A DNA stretch of 44,406 nucleotides from Malikia sp. (GCF_028687635.1 NZ_JAQTZS010000026.1:1-44406), one strand, 5' to 3'; positions 8,319-17,550 are shown, counted from the first letter of the stretch. Notes: generated by a model from the sequence alone, not told the origin. Translations and numbers: made by a program.

Positions 8319-9704
8319 TTGTCAGTGTATGTGTTGGACCGAAGCGGCAAGCCGCTGATGCCGTGTACCGAGAAGCGAGCCCGCTTGCTGCTCGAGCGCG
8401 GTCGGGCGCGGGTGCATCGGCTGGTGCCCTTCGTTATCCGGCTCGTGGACCGGCAAGTGACTGACTGCGCCTTGCAGCCGCTGCGCGTCAAGCTCGACCC
8501 AGGAAGCAAAGGCACAGGGCTGGCGCTGGTGCGCGACACCGAGCAGGTCGATGCCAACACGGGCGAGATTCAGCGTGGCGCGTCGGTGCTGAACCTGATG
8601 GAGCTGGTGCATCGGGGCCGGGAAATCTCCGAAGCACTGACTGCGCGCCGGCAGATGCGTCGCCGACGTCGCGGCGCCAATCTCCGCTACCGCGCGCCGG
8701 GCTTCCTCAACCGTAGACGCCATGCGGGTTGGCTCGCGCCTTCGCTGCAACACCGGGTCGATACGACAAGGGCTTGGGTGACACGGATACAGCGCTGGGC
8801 ACCCGTGGCGGCCTTGAGCTCGGAGCTGGTGCGCTTTGACACGCAGGCGCTGGACAACCCGGACATCGAAGGCGCGCAATACCAACAAGGCACGCTCGCG
8901 GGCTACGAGGTGCGCGAGTACCTGCTGGAGAAATGGGGCCGGCAGTGTGCCTACTGCGACGCCACCGGCGTGCCGCTGCAGGTCGAGCACATCCACCCCA
9001 AGGCGCGTGGCGGCACAAACCGCGTGAGCAACCTGACGCTGGCGTGCCAGGCTTGCAACGCGCGCAAGGGTGCCCTGCCGCTCGAAGTCTTCGTGACCGA
9101 CAAGGCCCGGCTGGCGCGCATTCAGGCTCAGCGCAAGCGTCCGCTCAAGGATGCTGCCGCGGTCAACAGCACCCGAAAAGTCTTGGTGGGGGCGCTGCAA
9201 GCGACGGGCTTGCCAGTCGAAACCGTGTCAGGTGGGCGCACGAAATACAACCGCATCCGGTTCAAAATCGAAAAAACGCATGCGCTCGATGCCGTGTGCG
9301 TGGGTGACGTGGATATCGTCACGGACTGGGACAAGCCGACGCTGGCCCTCAAATGCACCGGGCGCGGCAGCTACCAGCGCACGCGCCTGAACCAGTACGG
9401 CTTTCCGCGTGGCTACTTGATGCGCACCAAGCGCGTCAAGGGCTTTGCCACGGGTGACTTGGTGCGTGCCGAGATGCCTAAGGGCAAGAAGGTGGGCACG
9501 CACATAGGCCGTGTGGCGGTCCGCGCTAGCGGAAGCTTTAACATCCAGACCGGCACCGAGGTGGTGCAAGGTATTTCGCACCGCCACTGCCAGGTGCTGC
9601 AACGCGCCGATGGCTACGGCTACTTTCATCAACAGAACTTGACAAGAAAGGATGCGGGAGAGGGTCGTGCCAAGCGCACGACGCGCTCTGCCTCCCCGGC
9701 CTGA
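8319..9704 (+). CDS. iscB: RNA-guided endonuclease IscB (RuvC + HNH)
   Basis: A 461-residue member of the family ancestral to Cas9. The N-terminal PLMP/RRXRR region includes KPLMPC (residues 11-16) and [14 protein letters not shown]. RuvC-I has the catalytic D60 in LDPGSKGTG. An arginine-rich bridge-helix-like segment lies at 110-135 ([12 protein letters not shown]). RuvC-II contains E169 in ELVRFD. The HNH insertion at about 205-252 has zinc pairs C210/C213 and C243/C246 with the E223-H224 core in [11 protein letters not shown]. RuvC-III contains H321 and D324 in KTHALDAV. The C-terminus (about 345-440, [16 protein letters not shown]) matches the part expected to contact target DNA and wRNA. 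All catalytic positions look intact. It starts at TTG 8319 behind AGGAG (8309-8313); GTG 8325 is an alternative. The stop codon lies in the right-end hairpin. Confidence 0.92.
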   Translation: MSVYVLDRSGKPLMPCTEKRARLLLERGRARVHRLVPFVIRLVDRQVTDCALQPLRVKLDPGSKGTGLALVRDTEQVDANTGEIQRGASVLNLMELVHRGREISEALTARRQMRRRRRGANLRYRAPGFLNRRRHAGWLAPSLQHRVDTTRAWVTRIQRWAPVAALSSELVRFDTQALDNPDIEGAQYQQGTLAGYEVREYLLEKWGRQCAYCDATGVPLQVEHIHPKARGGTNRVSNLTLACQACNARKGALPLEVFVTDKARLARIQAQRKRPLKDAAAVNSTRKVLVGALQATGLPVETVSGGRTKYNRIRFKIEKTHALDAVCVGDVDIVTDWDKPTLALKCTGRGSYQRTRLNQYGFPRGYLMRTKRVKGFATGDLVRAEMPKGKKVGTHIGRVAVRASGSFNIQTGTEVVQGISHRHCQVLQRADGYGYFHQQNLTRKDAGEGRAKRTTRSASPA

Positions 9705-9713
9705 AGGCCGAGG
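9694..9713. repeat. right-end hairpin of the IscB element
   Basis: CCCCGGCCTGAAGGCCGAGG is the second copy of the terminal hairpin. The iscB stop codon TGA (9702-9704) occupies the stem-loop apex, so coding region and transposon end overlap. It is followed by TTTCCCGCGCAATCTG and then the hisH ATG at 9730. Confidence 0.75.
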
Positions 9714-9729
9714 TTTCCCGCGCAATCTG

Positions 9730-10395
9730 ATGAACCGACAGACAGTGGCCGTGGTCGACTACGGCATGGGCAATCTGCGCTCCGTCGCACAGGCCGTCAT
9801 TCACGCCGCGACCGCGGTCGACCATGTGGACGTGGTCGTGACCTCCGACCCGCAGGCGGTGCGTGACGCGCACCGCGTCGTGCTGCCCGGCCAGGGCGCC
9901 ATGCCCGACTGCATGATGGAGCTCGAACGCTCCGGCCTGCGCGACGCCGTGCTTGAAGCCGCCGCCGCCAAGCCGCTGTTCGGCGTCTGCGTCGGCATGC
10001 AGATGCTGCTCGACCACAGCGAGGAAGGCCCGACCGACGGCCTGGGCCTGATCCCGGGCCGCGTGATCCGCTTCCAGCTCGACGGCCAGTACCAGCCCGA
10101 CGGCAGCCGCTTCAAGGTGCCGCAGATGGGCTGGAACCGCGTTTTCCACCAGCTCGGACGCGGCGACTCGCACCCGGTCTGGGCCGGCATCCCCGACGGC
10201 GCCTACTTCTATTTCGTGCACAGCTTCCACGCCCATCCGCAGCAGCTGGCGCACAGCGTCGGCGAAACCGACTACGGCAGCCGCTTCAGCTCGGCGGTGG
10301 CGCGCGACAATATCTTCGCGACCCAGTTCCACCCGGAGAAGAGTGCTGACCAGGGCCTCGCGCTCTATCGCAACTTCCTGCACTGGAATCCCTGA
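9730..10395 (+). CDS. hisH: imidazole glycerol phosphate synthase, glutaminase subunit
   Basis: A 221-residue class I glutamine amidotransferase that supplies ammonia to HisF. The nucleophile is C87 in GVCVGMQML, and the triad is completed by H201 and E203 in FHPEKS. The N-terminus [18 protein letters not shown] is typical, which fixes the ATG at 9730. The 16 nt before it belong to the IscB element's right end or its immediate flank and contain no Shine-Dalgarno sequence. The frame is open back to an ATG at 9652 inside iscB, which would add 26 residues of unrelated sequence. Translation may depend on coupling or on that upstream start. Confidence 0.96.
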   Translation: MNRQTVAVVDYGMGNLRSVAQAVIHAATAVDHVDVVVTSDPQAVRDAHRVVLPGQGAMPDCMMELERSGLRDAVLEAAAAKPLFGVCVGMQMLLDHSEEGPTDGLGLIPGRVIRFQLDGQYQPDGSRFKVPQMGWNRVFHQLGRGDSHPVWAGIPDGAYFYFVHSFHAHPQQLAHSVGETDYGSRFSSAVARDNIFATQFHPEKSADQGLALYRNFLHWNP

Positions 10396-10427
10396 TTTTT
10401 TTCGTCCCTTCTGAACTCGATACCGCC

Positions 10428-11168
10428 ATGCTACTGATCCCTGCCATCGACCTGAAAGACGGCCAATGCGTGCGCCTCAAACAAGGCGACATGGACCAAT
10501 CCACCGTGTTCGGCGAAGACCCCGCGGCCATGGCTCGCAACTGGGTAGCCAAGGGCGCGCGCCGCCTGCACCTGGTCGACCTCAACGGCGCCTTCGCCGG
10601 CCAGCCGCGCAACGGCAACGCGATCCGCTCCATCCTGAAGGAAGTCGGCAACGAGATCGACGTCCAGCTCGGCGGCGGCATCCGTGACCTCGACACCATC
10701 GAGCGCTACCTCGACGCCGGCCTGCGCTACGTCATCATCGGCACCGCCGCGGTCAAGAACCCGGGCTTCCTGCAGGACGCCTGCACCGCCTTCCCCGGCC
10801 ACATCATCGTCGGCCTCGATGCCAAGGATGGCAAGGTCGCGACCGACGGCTGGTCCAAGCTGACCGGCCACGAAGTCGCCGACCTCGGCAAGAAGTTCGA
10901 GGACTACGGCGTCGAATCCATCATCTACACCGACATCGGCCGCGACGGCATGCTGTCGGGCATCAACATCGAAGCCACCGTCAAGCTGGCGCAGGCGCTG
11001 ACCATTCCCGTGATCGCATCCGGCGGCCTGTCCAACCTCGACGACATCCGCAATCTGTGCGCGGTCGAGGACGAGGGCGTGCAGGGCGTGATCTGCGGCC
11101 GCTCGATCTACAGCGGCGACCTCGATTTCGCGGCCGGCCAGCAGCTGGCCGACGAACTGCGCGGCTGA
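10428..11168 (+). CDS. hisA: ProFAR isomerase (1-(5-phosphoribosyl)-5-[(5-phosphoribosylamino)methylideneamino]imidazole-4-carboxamide isomerase)
   Basis: A 246-residue TIM barrel catalysing the Amadori rearrangement of ProFAR to PRFAR. Visible landmarks are the catalytic D8 in PAIDLKDG, the phosphate loop LGGGIRD (81-87), a second conserved aspartate in VGLDAKDG (D131) and TDIGRDGM around 168-175. The length is standard. It follows hisH by 32 nt and precedes a mutarotase-like gene by 4 nt. Confidence 0.97.
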   Translation: MLLIPAIDLKDGQCVRLKQGDMDQSTVFGEDPAAMARNWVAKGARRLHLVDLNGAFAGQPRNGNAIRSILKEVGNEIDVQLGGGIRDLDTIERYLDAGLRYVIIGTAAVKNPGFLQDACTAFPGHIIVGLDAKDGKVATDGWSKLTGHEVADLGKKFEDYGVESIIYTDIGRDGMLSGINIEATVKLAQALTIPVIASGGLSNLDDIRNLCAVEDEGVQGVICGRSIYSGDLDFAAGQQLADELRG

Positions 11169-11172
11169 CGCC

Positions 11173-12021
11173 ATGAGCGCGCGCGCCACCCTGGTCCCCG
11201 AAACCCATGCCGGCCTGAACTGCTGGCGACTGGCCTTGCCGGGTGGCGACAACCTGCGGGTGGCCGAGCAGGGTGGCCATCTGCTGTCCTGGGTGGCGGG
11301 CGGGCGCGAGCGGTTGTTCCTGAGCCCGCGCAGCGCGCTCGACGGCAGCGCGCCGATCCGTGGCGGCGTGCCGGTCTGCTGGCCCCAGTTCAACCAGCGC
11401 GGCGATTTGCCCAAGCATGGCTTCGCGCGCCAGCTGCCCTGGCTGACCACCGCCTATGACCTCGGCTCTGATGCGGCCAGCCTGGAGCTCACGCTGTGCA
11501 GCAGCGAGCGCACGCGCTCGCTCTGGCCGCATGAGTTCGAGCTCACGCTGACCCTGCAGCTCCAGCCTGGCCGGCTGCGCCTGACGCTGGGCGCGCGCAA
11601 CACCGGCGCCCAGCCGCTGGCCTTCACCGGCGCGCTGCACAGCTACTTCGCCTGCGACGACGTCGCCCAGGTCTTGTTGTCCGGTCTGCAGGGCCGACCG
11701 GAATGGGACGCGCTGACCGATGGCCATGCCCAGGGTGGCGAGACGCTGCGCTTCGACTCCGAGTTCGACCGCGTCTATTCCGGCACGGCTGCTCCCATGC
11801 TGCTGCGGGAAGGCGCGCAGGGCTTGCGCATCAGCCAGAGCCCGTCCTGGTCCGACACCGTGGTCTGGAACCCGCATGTCGCCAAATGCGCCGCGCTGGC
11901 CGACATGGAGGCCGATGGCTGGCGCCGCATGCTTTGCGTCGAGGCGGCCCGGGTGTTCGAGCCCGTGGCGCTGGCGCCCGGCCAGCAGTGGCTGGGCTGG
12001 CAGCAGCTCGAACTCGCCTGA
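11173..12021 (+). CDS. D-hexose-6-phosphate mutarotase (YeaD-type aldose 1-epimerase)
   Basis: A 282-residue beta-sandwich epimerase of the YeaD type, expected to interconvert the anomers of hexose 6-phosphates. Characteristic pieces are [10 protein letters not shown] (64-73), [10 protein letters not shown] (81-90, with H82) and [10 protein letters not shown] (with H156). It starts 4 nt after hisA and ends 41 nt before hisF, on the same strand, so it is inserted within the histidine genes without being a known histidine enzyme. The family call is firm; the exact sugar phosphate is inferred. Confidence 0.88.
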   Translation: MSARATLVPETHAGLNCWRLALPGGDNLRVAEQGGHLLSWVAGGRERLFLSPRSALDGSAPIRGGVPVCWPQFNQRGDLPKHGFARQLPWLTTAYDLGSDAASLELTLCSSERTRSLWPHEFELTLTLQLQPGRLRLTLGARNTGAQPLAFTGALHSYFACDDVAQVLLSGLQGRPEWDALTDGHAQGGETLRFDSEFDRVYSGTAAPMLLREGAQGLRISQSPSWSDTVVWNPHVAKCAALADMEADGWRRMLCVEAARVFEPVALAPGQQWLGWQQLELA

Positions 12022-12062
12022 GCGCGCCGGCGGCCGTGGCGCGGTGCTGCGACAATAGCGCC

Positions 12063-12863
12063 ATGCTTGCGAAACGAATCATCCCCTGCCTGGACGTGAC
12101 CGGCGGCCGCGTGGTCAAGGGCGTCAATTTCCTCGAACTGCGCGATGCCGGCGATCCGGTCGAGATCGCGGCCCGCTACAACGAGCAGGGCGCCGACGAA
12201 CTGACCTTCCTCGACATCACCGCCACCAGCGACGGCCGCGACCTGATCCTGCACATCATCGAGGCCGTCGCCTCCCAGGTCTTCATCCCCCTGACCGTGG
12301 GCGGCGGCGTGCGCGTCGTCGAGGACGTGCGGCGACTGCTCAACGCCGGCGCCGACAAGGTCAGCTTCAACTCGGCCGCGCTGGCCAACCCGCAGGTGAT
12401 CCGCGACGCCTCGGCCAAGTACGGCTCGCAGTGCATCGTGGTCGCGATCGACGCCAAGCGCCGCCGGCCGGAGGATGAACTGCGCCTGGCCCTTGATGGC
12501 CGGCCGGTCGGCCCGGGCTGGGACGTCTACAGCCACGGCGGGCGCAAGAACGTCGGCCTCGACGCCGTCGCCTGGGCGACCCAGATGGCCGACCATGGCG
12601 CCGGCGAGATCCTGCTGACCAGCATGGACCGCGACGGCACCAAGTCCGGCTTCGACCTGCAGCTCACGCGCGCGGTCAGCGACGCGATCCCGGTGCCGGT
12701 GATCGCCTCCGGCGGCGTCGGCAACCTCGACCATCTGGCCGACGGCGTGCAGCAGGGCGGCGCCGACGCGGTGCTGGCCGCCAGCATCTTCCATTACGGT
12801 GAATACACCATCGCCGAGGCCAAGCAGCGCATGGCCGCGCGCGGCATTCCGGTGCGCCTGTGA
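12063..12863 (+). CDS. hisF: imidazole glycerol phosphate synthase, cyclase subunit
   Basis: A 266-residue TIM barrel that uses ammonia from HisH to convert PRFAR to imidazole glycerol phosphate and AICAR. The two catalytic aspartates are D11 in [13 protein letters not shown] and D130 in VVAIDAKRR. The start [11 protein letters not shown] at 12063 is typical; the frame is open far upstream, but that stretch overlaps the mutarotase and is not homologous. GACAATAGCGCC immediately before the ATG resembles a -10 element and could give a leaderless transcript. The stop overlaps a GTG codon of the next frame. Confidence 0.97.
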   Translation: MLAKRIIPCLDVTGGRVVKGVNFLELRDAGDPVEIAARYNEQGADELTFLDITATSDGRDLILHIIEAVASQVFIPLTVGGGVRVVEDVRRLLNAGADKVSFNSAALANPQVIRDASAKYGSQCIVVAIDAKRRRPEDELRLALDGRPVGPGWDVYSHGGRKNVGLDAVAWATQMADHGAGEILLTSMDRDGTKSGFDLQLTRAVSDAIPVPVIASGGVGNLDHLADGVQQGGADAVLAASIFHYGEYTIAEAKQRMAARGIPVRL

Positions 12864-12874
12864 GGAACGGCAGC

Positions 12875-13279
12875 ATGAATTGGCTCGACCAGATCAAGTG
12901 GGACGACAAGGGCCTGGTGCCCGTGATCGCGCAGGAACACGCCAGCGGCGACGTGCTGATGTTCGCCTGGATGAACCGCGAGGCGCTGCAAAAGACCGCC
13001 GAGCTGGGCCGCGCGGTCTACTTCAGCCGCTCGCGCAACAAGCTCTGGTTCAAGGGCGAGGAATCCGGCCATGTGCAGACCGTGCACGACATCCGGCTCG
13101 ACTGCGACAACGACGTGGTGCTGCTGAAGGTCACGCAGCAAGGCCATGAGCCCGGCATCGCCTGCCACACCGGCCGCCACAGCTGCTTCTACCAGCGCTA
13201 CCAGCCCGGCCAGGAAGGCAGCGGCGAATGGCATTGCGTCGACCCGGTGCTCAAAGACCCCGAAAGCATCTACCAATGA
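12875..13279 (+). CDS. hisI: phosphoribosyl-AMP cyclohydrolase
   Basis: A 134-residue hydrolase that opens the purine ring of PR-AMP in the third step of histidine synthesis. The Mg-binding aspartates are D76, D78 and D80 (DCDND), and the zinc cysteines are C97 and C104 (CHTGRHSC), with a further cysteine at C77. I start at ATG 12875, which has GAGGA (12862-12866) 8 nt upstream; a GTG at 12860 overlapping the hisF stop would add five residues. The 3' end overlaps hisE by 4 nt (ATGA), so the two are translationally coupled. HisI and HisE are separate proteins here. Confidence 0.96.
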   Translation: MNWLDQIKWDDKGLVPVIAQEHASGDVLMFAWMNREALQKTAELGRAVYFSRSRNKLWFKGEESGHVQTVHDIRLDCDNDVVLLKVTQQGHEPGIACHTGRHSCFYQRYQPGQEGSGEWHCVDPVLKDPESIYQ

Positions 13280-13647
13280 CGAACTCCACCGACATCCTGG
13301 ACCGCCTCGCGGCGGTGATCGAATCGCGCAAGCCCGCCAACGGCGGCGACCCCGAGAAAAGCTATGTCGCGCGCCTGCTGCACAAGGGCCCCGACGCCTT
13401 CCTCAAGAAGGTGGCCGAGGAAGCCGGCGAGGCCGTCATGGCCGCCAAGGACCTGCAATATGGTGCCGGCGAGGCCAAGGCCCTGGTCGGCGAGGTGGCC
13501 GACCTCTGGTTCCACAGCATGATCGCGCTGGCGCATTTCGGCCTGAACCCGGCCGACGTGGTGGCCGAACTGGCACGCCGCGAGGGCCTCGGCGGCCTGG
13601 AAGAGAAAGCGCTGCGCAAGGCCAAGGCACGCGAGCAGGGCGAGTAA
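13276..13647 (+). CDS. hisE: phosphoribosyl-ATP pyrophosphatase
   Basis: A 123-residue all-alpha MazG-like pyrophosphatase converting PR-ATP to PR-AMP. The signature [12 protein letters not shown] with nearby acidic residues forms the Mg site, and [12 protein letters not shown] is the second helix of the fold. It overlaps hisI by 4 nt and is followed 26 nt later by a small membrane protein. Confidence 0.96.
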   Translation: MTNSTDILDRLAAVIESRKPANGGDPEKSYVARLLHKGPDAFLKKVAEEAGEAVMAAKDLQYGAGEAKALVGEVADLWFHSMIALAHFGLNPADVVAELARREGLGGLEEKALRKAKAREQGE

Positions 13648-13673
13648 GCCAAGCCCAGCCCAGGGAGCATCGC

Positions 13674-14063
13674 ATGACCGACGACGACCGCAACGACCGC
13701 AACGAACGCCTGCGCAGCCTCGGCAACGTGGGGCTGATCAGCTACCTGCTGCACCTGATCGTCGCCGTCGGCGCCCTGATACCGGGCGGCCAGTGGGGAC
13801 CGACGCTGCTGTTCGTCGCGCTGGTGCTCGACTTCGTCAAGCGCGACGACGCGCGCGGCACCTGGCACGAAAGCCATTTCCGTTGGCGCATCCAAACCGT
13901 GCTCTGGGCCATGCTGGCCTATCTGCTGACATTGCCGCTCTGGTTCATCTTCATCTTCCCCGGCTGGCTGGCCTGGACCGCCATCTCGGCCTGGTTCCTG
14001 TATCGCATCATCAAGGGCATGTTCCGCCTGAACGCGGGTCAACCCATGGAGTTTCCTGAATGA
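13674..14063 (+). CDS. small DUF4870-like membrane protein
   Basis: A 129-residue protein with a hydrophilic, charged N-terminus (about 18 residues) and three to four hydrophobic stretches: about 21-39, 42-55, 80-97 and 98-117. The overall pattern, with LISYLLHLIVAVGALIPGG, resembles the DUF4870 family. A GGGAG Shine-Dalgarno (13663-13667) precedes the ATG. It overlaps the HIT gene by 4 nt. The function is unknown; its place between hisE and the HIT gene is, from memory, a common arrangement in Burkholderiales. Confidence 0.8.
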   Translation: MTDDDRNDRNERLRSLGNVGLISYLLHLIVAVGALIPGGQWGPTLLFVALVLDFVKRDDARGTWHESHFRWRIQTVLWAMLAYLLTLPLWFIFIFPGWLAWTAISAWFLYRIIKGMFRLNAGQPMEFPE

Positions 14064-14419
14064 ACGCTTCCCCCGACTGCATCTTCTGCAAGATCGTTGC
14101 CGGCCAGATCCCGAGCCGCAAGGTCTACGAGGACGATGATATCTACGCCTTCCACGACATCAGTCCCTGGGCACCGGTGCATTTCCTCGTGATCCCCAAG
14201 CTGCACATCCCCTCGATGGCGCAGGTCGCGGCCGAACACGAGCGCCTGCTGGGCCGCATGATGACGCTGGCGCCCCAGCTCGCGCTGGAGCAGGGCTGCA
14301 ACCCTTACCCGGCCGGCGGCTTCCGCATCATCGCCAACACCGGCGACGAGGGCGGCCAGGAGGTGCATCACCTGCACCTGCACGTGATCGGCGGCCCGCG
14401 TCCCTGGGCGCGCGGCTGA
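14060..14419 (+). CDS. HIT-family nucleotide hydrolase (HinT-like)
   Basis: A 119-residue histidine triad protein. The triad H104-L-H106-L-H108 followed by VI matches the HphiHphiHphiphi signature, and the N-terminal CIFCKIVAGQIPS is typical of HinT purine nucleoside phosphoramidases. The ATG overlaps the previous stop, so it belongs to the same operon. HIT genes frequently trail the his operon in betaproteobacteria; a direct role in histidine synthesis is not established. Confidence 0.93.
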   Translation: MNASPDCIFCKIVAGQIPSRKVYEDDDIYAFHDISPWAPVHFLVIPKLHIPSMAQVAAEHERLLGRMMTLAPQLALEQGCNPYPAGGFRIIANTGDEGGQEVHHLHLHVIGGPRPWARG

Positions 14420-14440
14420 CTTGATTTCAGTGGAAGGTCA

Positions 14441-14526
14441 CCCCATATGGGGATAATGAAGAATTGCCGTGTGTGAACCTATCGCGCGCGGCGTAATCCA
14501 AACCGATTGATGGGGACGCTGTCCCC
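14441..14526. promoter_or_regulatory. two perfect inverted repeats in the HIT-tatA gap
   Basis: The 124-nt gap before tatA holds CCCCATATGGGG (14441-14452), a perfect 12-bp palindrome, and GGGGAC-GCT-GTCCCC (14512-14526), a 6-bp stem ending 17 nt before the tatA ATG. Neither has a T-run, so they are not standard terminators. They could be an operator and an mRNA leader hairpin, respectively. This gap is the likely site of a separate tat promoter, but I see no convincing -35/-10 pair. Confidence 0.35.
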
Positions 14527-14543
14527 GCTCTGGAGTTCACACC

Positions 14544-14780
14544 ATGGGTAGTTTTTCCATCTGGCACTGGCTGATCGTGCTGCTGATCGTCGTCATGGTC
14601 TTCGGCACCAAGAAGCTCAAGAACATCGGTTCCGACCTCGGCGGCGCGGTCAAGGGCTTCAAGGACGGCATGAAGGACGGCGGCGCCACCGCTGACGACA
14701 AGCCGGCTTCCCAGGTCACGCAGAGCCAGCCTGCCACCGAAAAGACCACCATCGACGTCGAGGCCAAGACCAAGGGTTGA
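14544..14780 (+). CDS. tatA: Sec-independent protein translocase subunit TatA
   Basis: A 78-residue pore-forming subunit of the twin-arginine translocase. A single N-terminal transmembrane helix (about 4-20) is followed by the [14 protein letters not shown] hinge and amphipathic helix, then a soluble polar tail. A GGAG about 10 nt upstream serves as ribosome binding site. It heads tatABC. A likely client within this window is the Rieske protein PetA. Confidence 0.95.
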   Translation: MGSFSIWHWLIVLLIVVMVFGTKKLKNIGSDLGGAVKGFKDGMKDGGATADDKPASQVTQSQPATEKTTIDVEAKTKG

Positions 14781-14801
14781 GCCTGAGTCGCTGAAGCCCA
14801 C

Positions 14802-15263
14802 ATGATCGATCTCGGCATATCCAAACTCGCGCTGATCGGCGCGGTGGCGTTGATCGTCATCGGCCCCGAGAAGCTGCCGCGCGTCGCGCGCATGGTCGGC
14901 ACCTTGCTCGGCAAGGCGCAGCGCTATGTCGCCGACGTCAAGGCCGAGGTCAACCGCTCGATGGAGCTCGACGAGCTCAAGAAGATGAAGGACAGCGTCA
15001 CCAGCGCCGCGCACGAGGTCGAGTCCTCGCTGCGCGATGTCGGCAGCGAGTTCGAGCGCAACCTGAGCGGCGCGGCCCCCGCGCCGGACGATCTCCCGTC
15101 CTTCGACCCCGTCTACCCGGCCTATCGTCACCCGAAGAAGAACTTCAGGCTCAAGCAGAAGGCCGTGCCGCAGTGGTACAAGGCCCGCCAGGGCGTGCGC
15201 AGCAAGGCGCAGTCCGGCGCGGCGCGGGTGGCGCGCTTTCGCCCCAAGTCCCGCTTCCAGTGA
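14802..15263 (+). CDS. tatB: Sec-independent protein translocase subunit TatB
   Basis: A 153-residue Tat receptor component. The N-terminal helix contains the conserved glutamate and GPEKLPR motif, followed by a long amphipathic region (about 25-100) and a basic, proline-containing tail. It forms the substrate-binding complex with TatC, encoded 11 nt downstream. The length fits the family. Confidence 0.95.
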   Translation: MIDLGISKLALIGAVALIVIGPEKLPRVARMVGTLLGKAQRYVADVKAEVNRSMELDELKKMKDSVTSAAHEVESSLRDVGSEFERNLSGAAPAPDDLPSFDPVYPAYRHPKKNFRLKQKAVPQWYKARQGVRSKAQSGAARVARFRPKSRFQ

Positions 15264-15274
15264 CCCCCTGAGCC

Positions 15275-16069
15275 ATGTCAGACAAGCAAGAACAGGCCGA
15301 CGAACTCGCCGGCAGCGAACAGCCCTTTGTCCAGCACCTGATGGAGCTGCGCGACCGGCTGCTCTATTGCGTCTACGGCATAGCGGCCGCGATGGCGCTG
15401 CTCGCGCTCTGGCCCGGTCCCTCGGGGCTGATCGACCTGATCGCGGTGCCGATCCGGGCCCATATGCCGCCCGATGTCAAGCTGATCGCGGTCGGCGTCT
15501 TCACGCCCTTCTTCATTCCGCTCAAGGTGCTGATGATGGCCGGCCTGCTGCTGGCACTGCCCTGGGTCCTCTATCAGATCTGGGCCTTCATCGCCCCCGG
15601 CCTCTACAGCCATGAAAAGAAGTTCGCGCTGCCGCTGATCATCTTCGGCAGTCTGCTGGCCTATGTTGGCATCGCCTTCGTGCAGTTGTTCGTGCTCGAC
15701 AAGATGTTCGGCTTCATCCAGGGCTTCACGCCCGAGAGCGTCAACGCGACGCCCGACATCGCCTCCTATGTCGAGTCCATCCTGTCGCTCTACCTGGCCT
15801 TCGGCCTGGCGTTCCAGGTGCCCATCGTCGTGATGCTGCTGGTGCGCTTCGAGCTCGTCACGGTGGACCAGCTCAAGGCCTACCGTGGCTATTTCGTCGT
15901 CGGCGCCTTCGTCGTCGCGGCCATCCTGACGCCGCCCGACGTGATCTCGCAGCTCGCGCTCGCGGTGCCGATGTGCCTGCTGTACGAGATCGGCATCCTG
16001 GGCTCGCGCTGGTTCTCGCGCATCAGCCGCGCGCCCGATTCCGAGTCCGAGCAGACCAAGGCCGACTGA
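15275..16069 (+). CDS. tatC: Sec-independent protein translocase subunit TatC
   Basis: A 264-residue, six-helix membrane protein that recognises the twin-arginine signal. The N-terminal HLMELRDRLL motif is the conserved signal-binding segment. Later family positions include FIAPGLYSHEK after helix 2 and the AILTPPDVISQ segment near the C-terminus. It ends 2 nt before the stop of the convergent protease gene, leaving no room for a separate terminator. Confidence 0.97.
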   Translation: MSDKQEQADELAGSEQPFVQHLMELRDRLLYCVYGIAAAMALLALWPGPSGLIDLIAVPIRAHMPPDVKLIAVGVFTPFFIPLKVLMMAGLLLALPWVLYQIWAFIAPGLYSHEKKFALPLIIFGSLLAYVGIAFVQLFVLDKMFGFIQGFTPESVNATPDIASYVESILSLYLAFGLAFQVPIVVMLLVRFELVTVDQLKAYRGYFVVGAFVVAAILTPPDVISQLALAVPMCLLYEIGILGSRWFSRISRAPDSESEQTKAD

Positions 16070-16071
16070 GG

Positions 16072-17211
<1,140 letters not shown>

Positions 17212-17228
17212 GTCAAATCAAGATTGTT

Positions 17229-17242
17229 TTGATATGGATCAA
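17229..17242. promoter_or_regulatory. perfect FNR/Anr-type binding site
   Basis: TTGAT-ATGG-ATCAA matches the FNR consensus TTGAT-N4-ATCAA at all ten half-site positions. Its centre is about 70 nt before the DUF3149-like ATG. A TGAAAT at 17265-17270 is placed where a -10 would be for a class II activated promoter (site centred near -41). It is only 18 nt upstream of the divergent protease start, where it would more likely repress or be irrelevant. Confidence 0.65.
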
Positions 17243-17305
17243 CGAGGATCAACCCGGCTTGGGCTGAAATGACCCTTTGAATCCAAGGTTATTGACGGAG
17301 CCAAC

Positions 17306-17476
17306 ATGAAAGCAATTGTGGACCTTTTTTCGACCGACTATGGTCTGATGAGCATAGGAGTGATCCTGTTCGTGATCTTCATGTCGGTCTGGTTTTCACG
17401 TTTTTTCAAGCGCAAGATGAACGAGTCGTTGCAGGAGCAACAGCGGCTGCAGGTGGGTCAGCGCGCCAACCGCTGA
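17306..17476 (+). CDS. small single-pass membrane protein, DUF3149-like
   Basis: A 56-residue open frame starting MKAIVDLFSTDYGLMS, with one transmembrane helix (about 17-32) and a basic segment (FSRFFKRKMNE) that should face the cytoplasm. An ACGGAG ribosome binding site lies 5 nt before the ATG. The STDYGLMS start and size recall the DUF3149 family of small proteobacterial membrane proteins; that is from memory and not searched. The perfect FNR-type site upstream suggests oxygen-responsive expression. The function is unknown. Confidence 0.8.
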   Translation: MKAIVDLFSTDYGLMSIGVILFVIFMSVWFSRFFKRKMNESLQEQQRLQVGQRANR

Positions 17477-17481
17477 GCGCC

Positions 17482-17500
17482 CGCGCCCCTTGAGGGCGCG
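17482..17500. terminator. GC hairpin after the small membrane protein gene
   Basis: CGCGCCC (17482-17488) pairs perfectly with GGGCGCG (17494-17500) over a CTTGA loop, 5 nt after the preceding stop. There is no T-run, so termination is possible but not assured. Confidence 0.4.
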
Positions 17501-17550
17501 CCGCCCGCCAGGCTGTCACAATGGGGTTCGAGTCCAGCCACAGCCTGAAA

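Larger units (their letters stand above)
8011..9720 (+). mobile_element. IscB-encoding IS200/IS605-like (ISC) element without transposase, inserted between hisB and hisH
   Basis: The unit comprises a terminal hairpin (8011-8030), a structured non-coding region, iscB, and a second copy of the hairpin (9694-9713). It interrupts the hisB-hisH junction but breaks no gene. No Y1-type transposase (iscA/tnpA) is present, so it would have to be moved in trans or is immobile. Ends are approximate: the hairpins are subterminal in this superfamily, so the left end may lie a few to about 12 nt upstream of 8011 and the right end around 9715-9729. No inverted repeats or target duplication are expected for this type of element, and none is seen. 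Confidence 0.75.

Noticed and set aside
8319-9704. TnpB or Cas9 as identity of the nuclease
   Set aside because: TnpB lacks an HNH domain and keeps its RNA at the 3' end. Cas9 is over twice as long with a REC lobe, and no CRISPR array or cas gene is present.
8011-9720. Group I or group II intron with an HNH protein as explanation for the structured RNA plus nuclease
   Set aside because: The protein has a split RuvC with PLMP/RRXRR start and no reverse transcriptase or maturase part, and the insertion lies between two complete genes, so no exon is interrupted.
11703-12062. Long N-terminal extension of HisF
   Set aside because: The upstream open frame overlaps the mutarotase gene and is non-homologous; [11 protein letters not shown] at 12063 is the family start.
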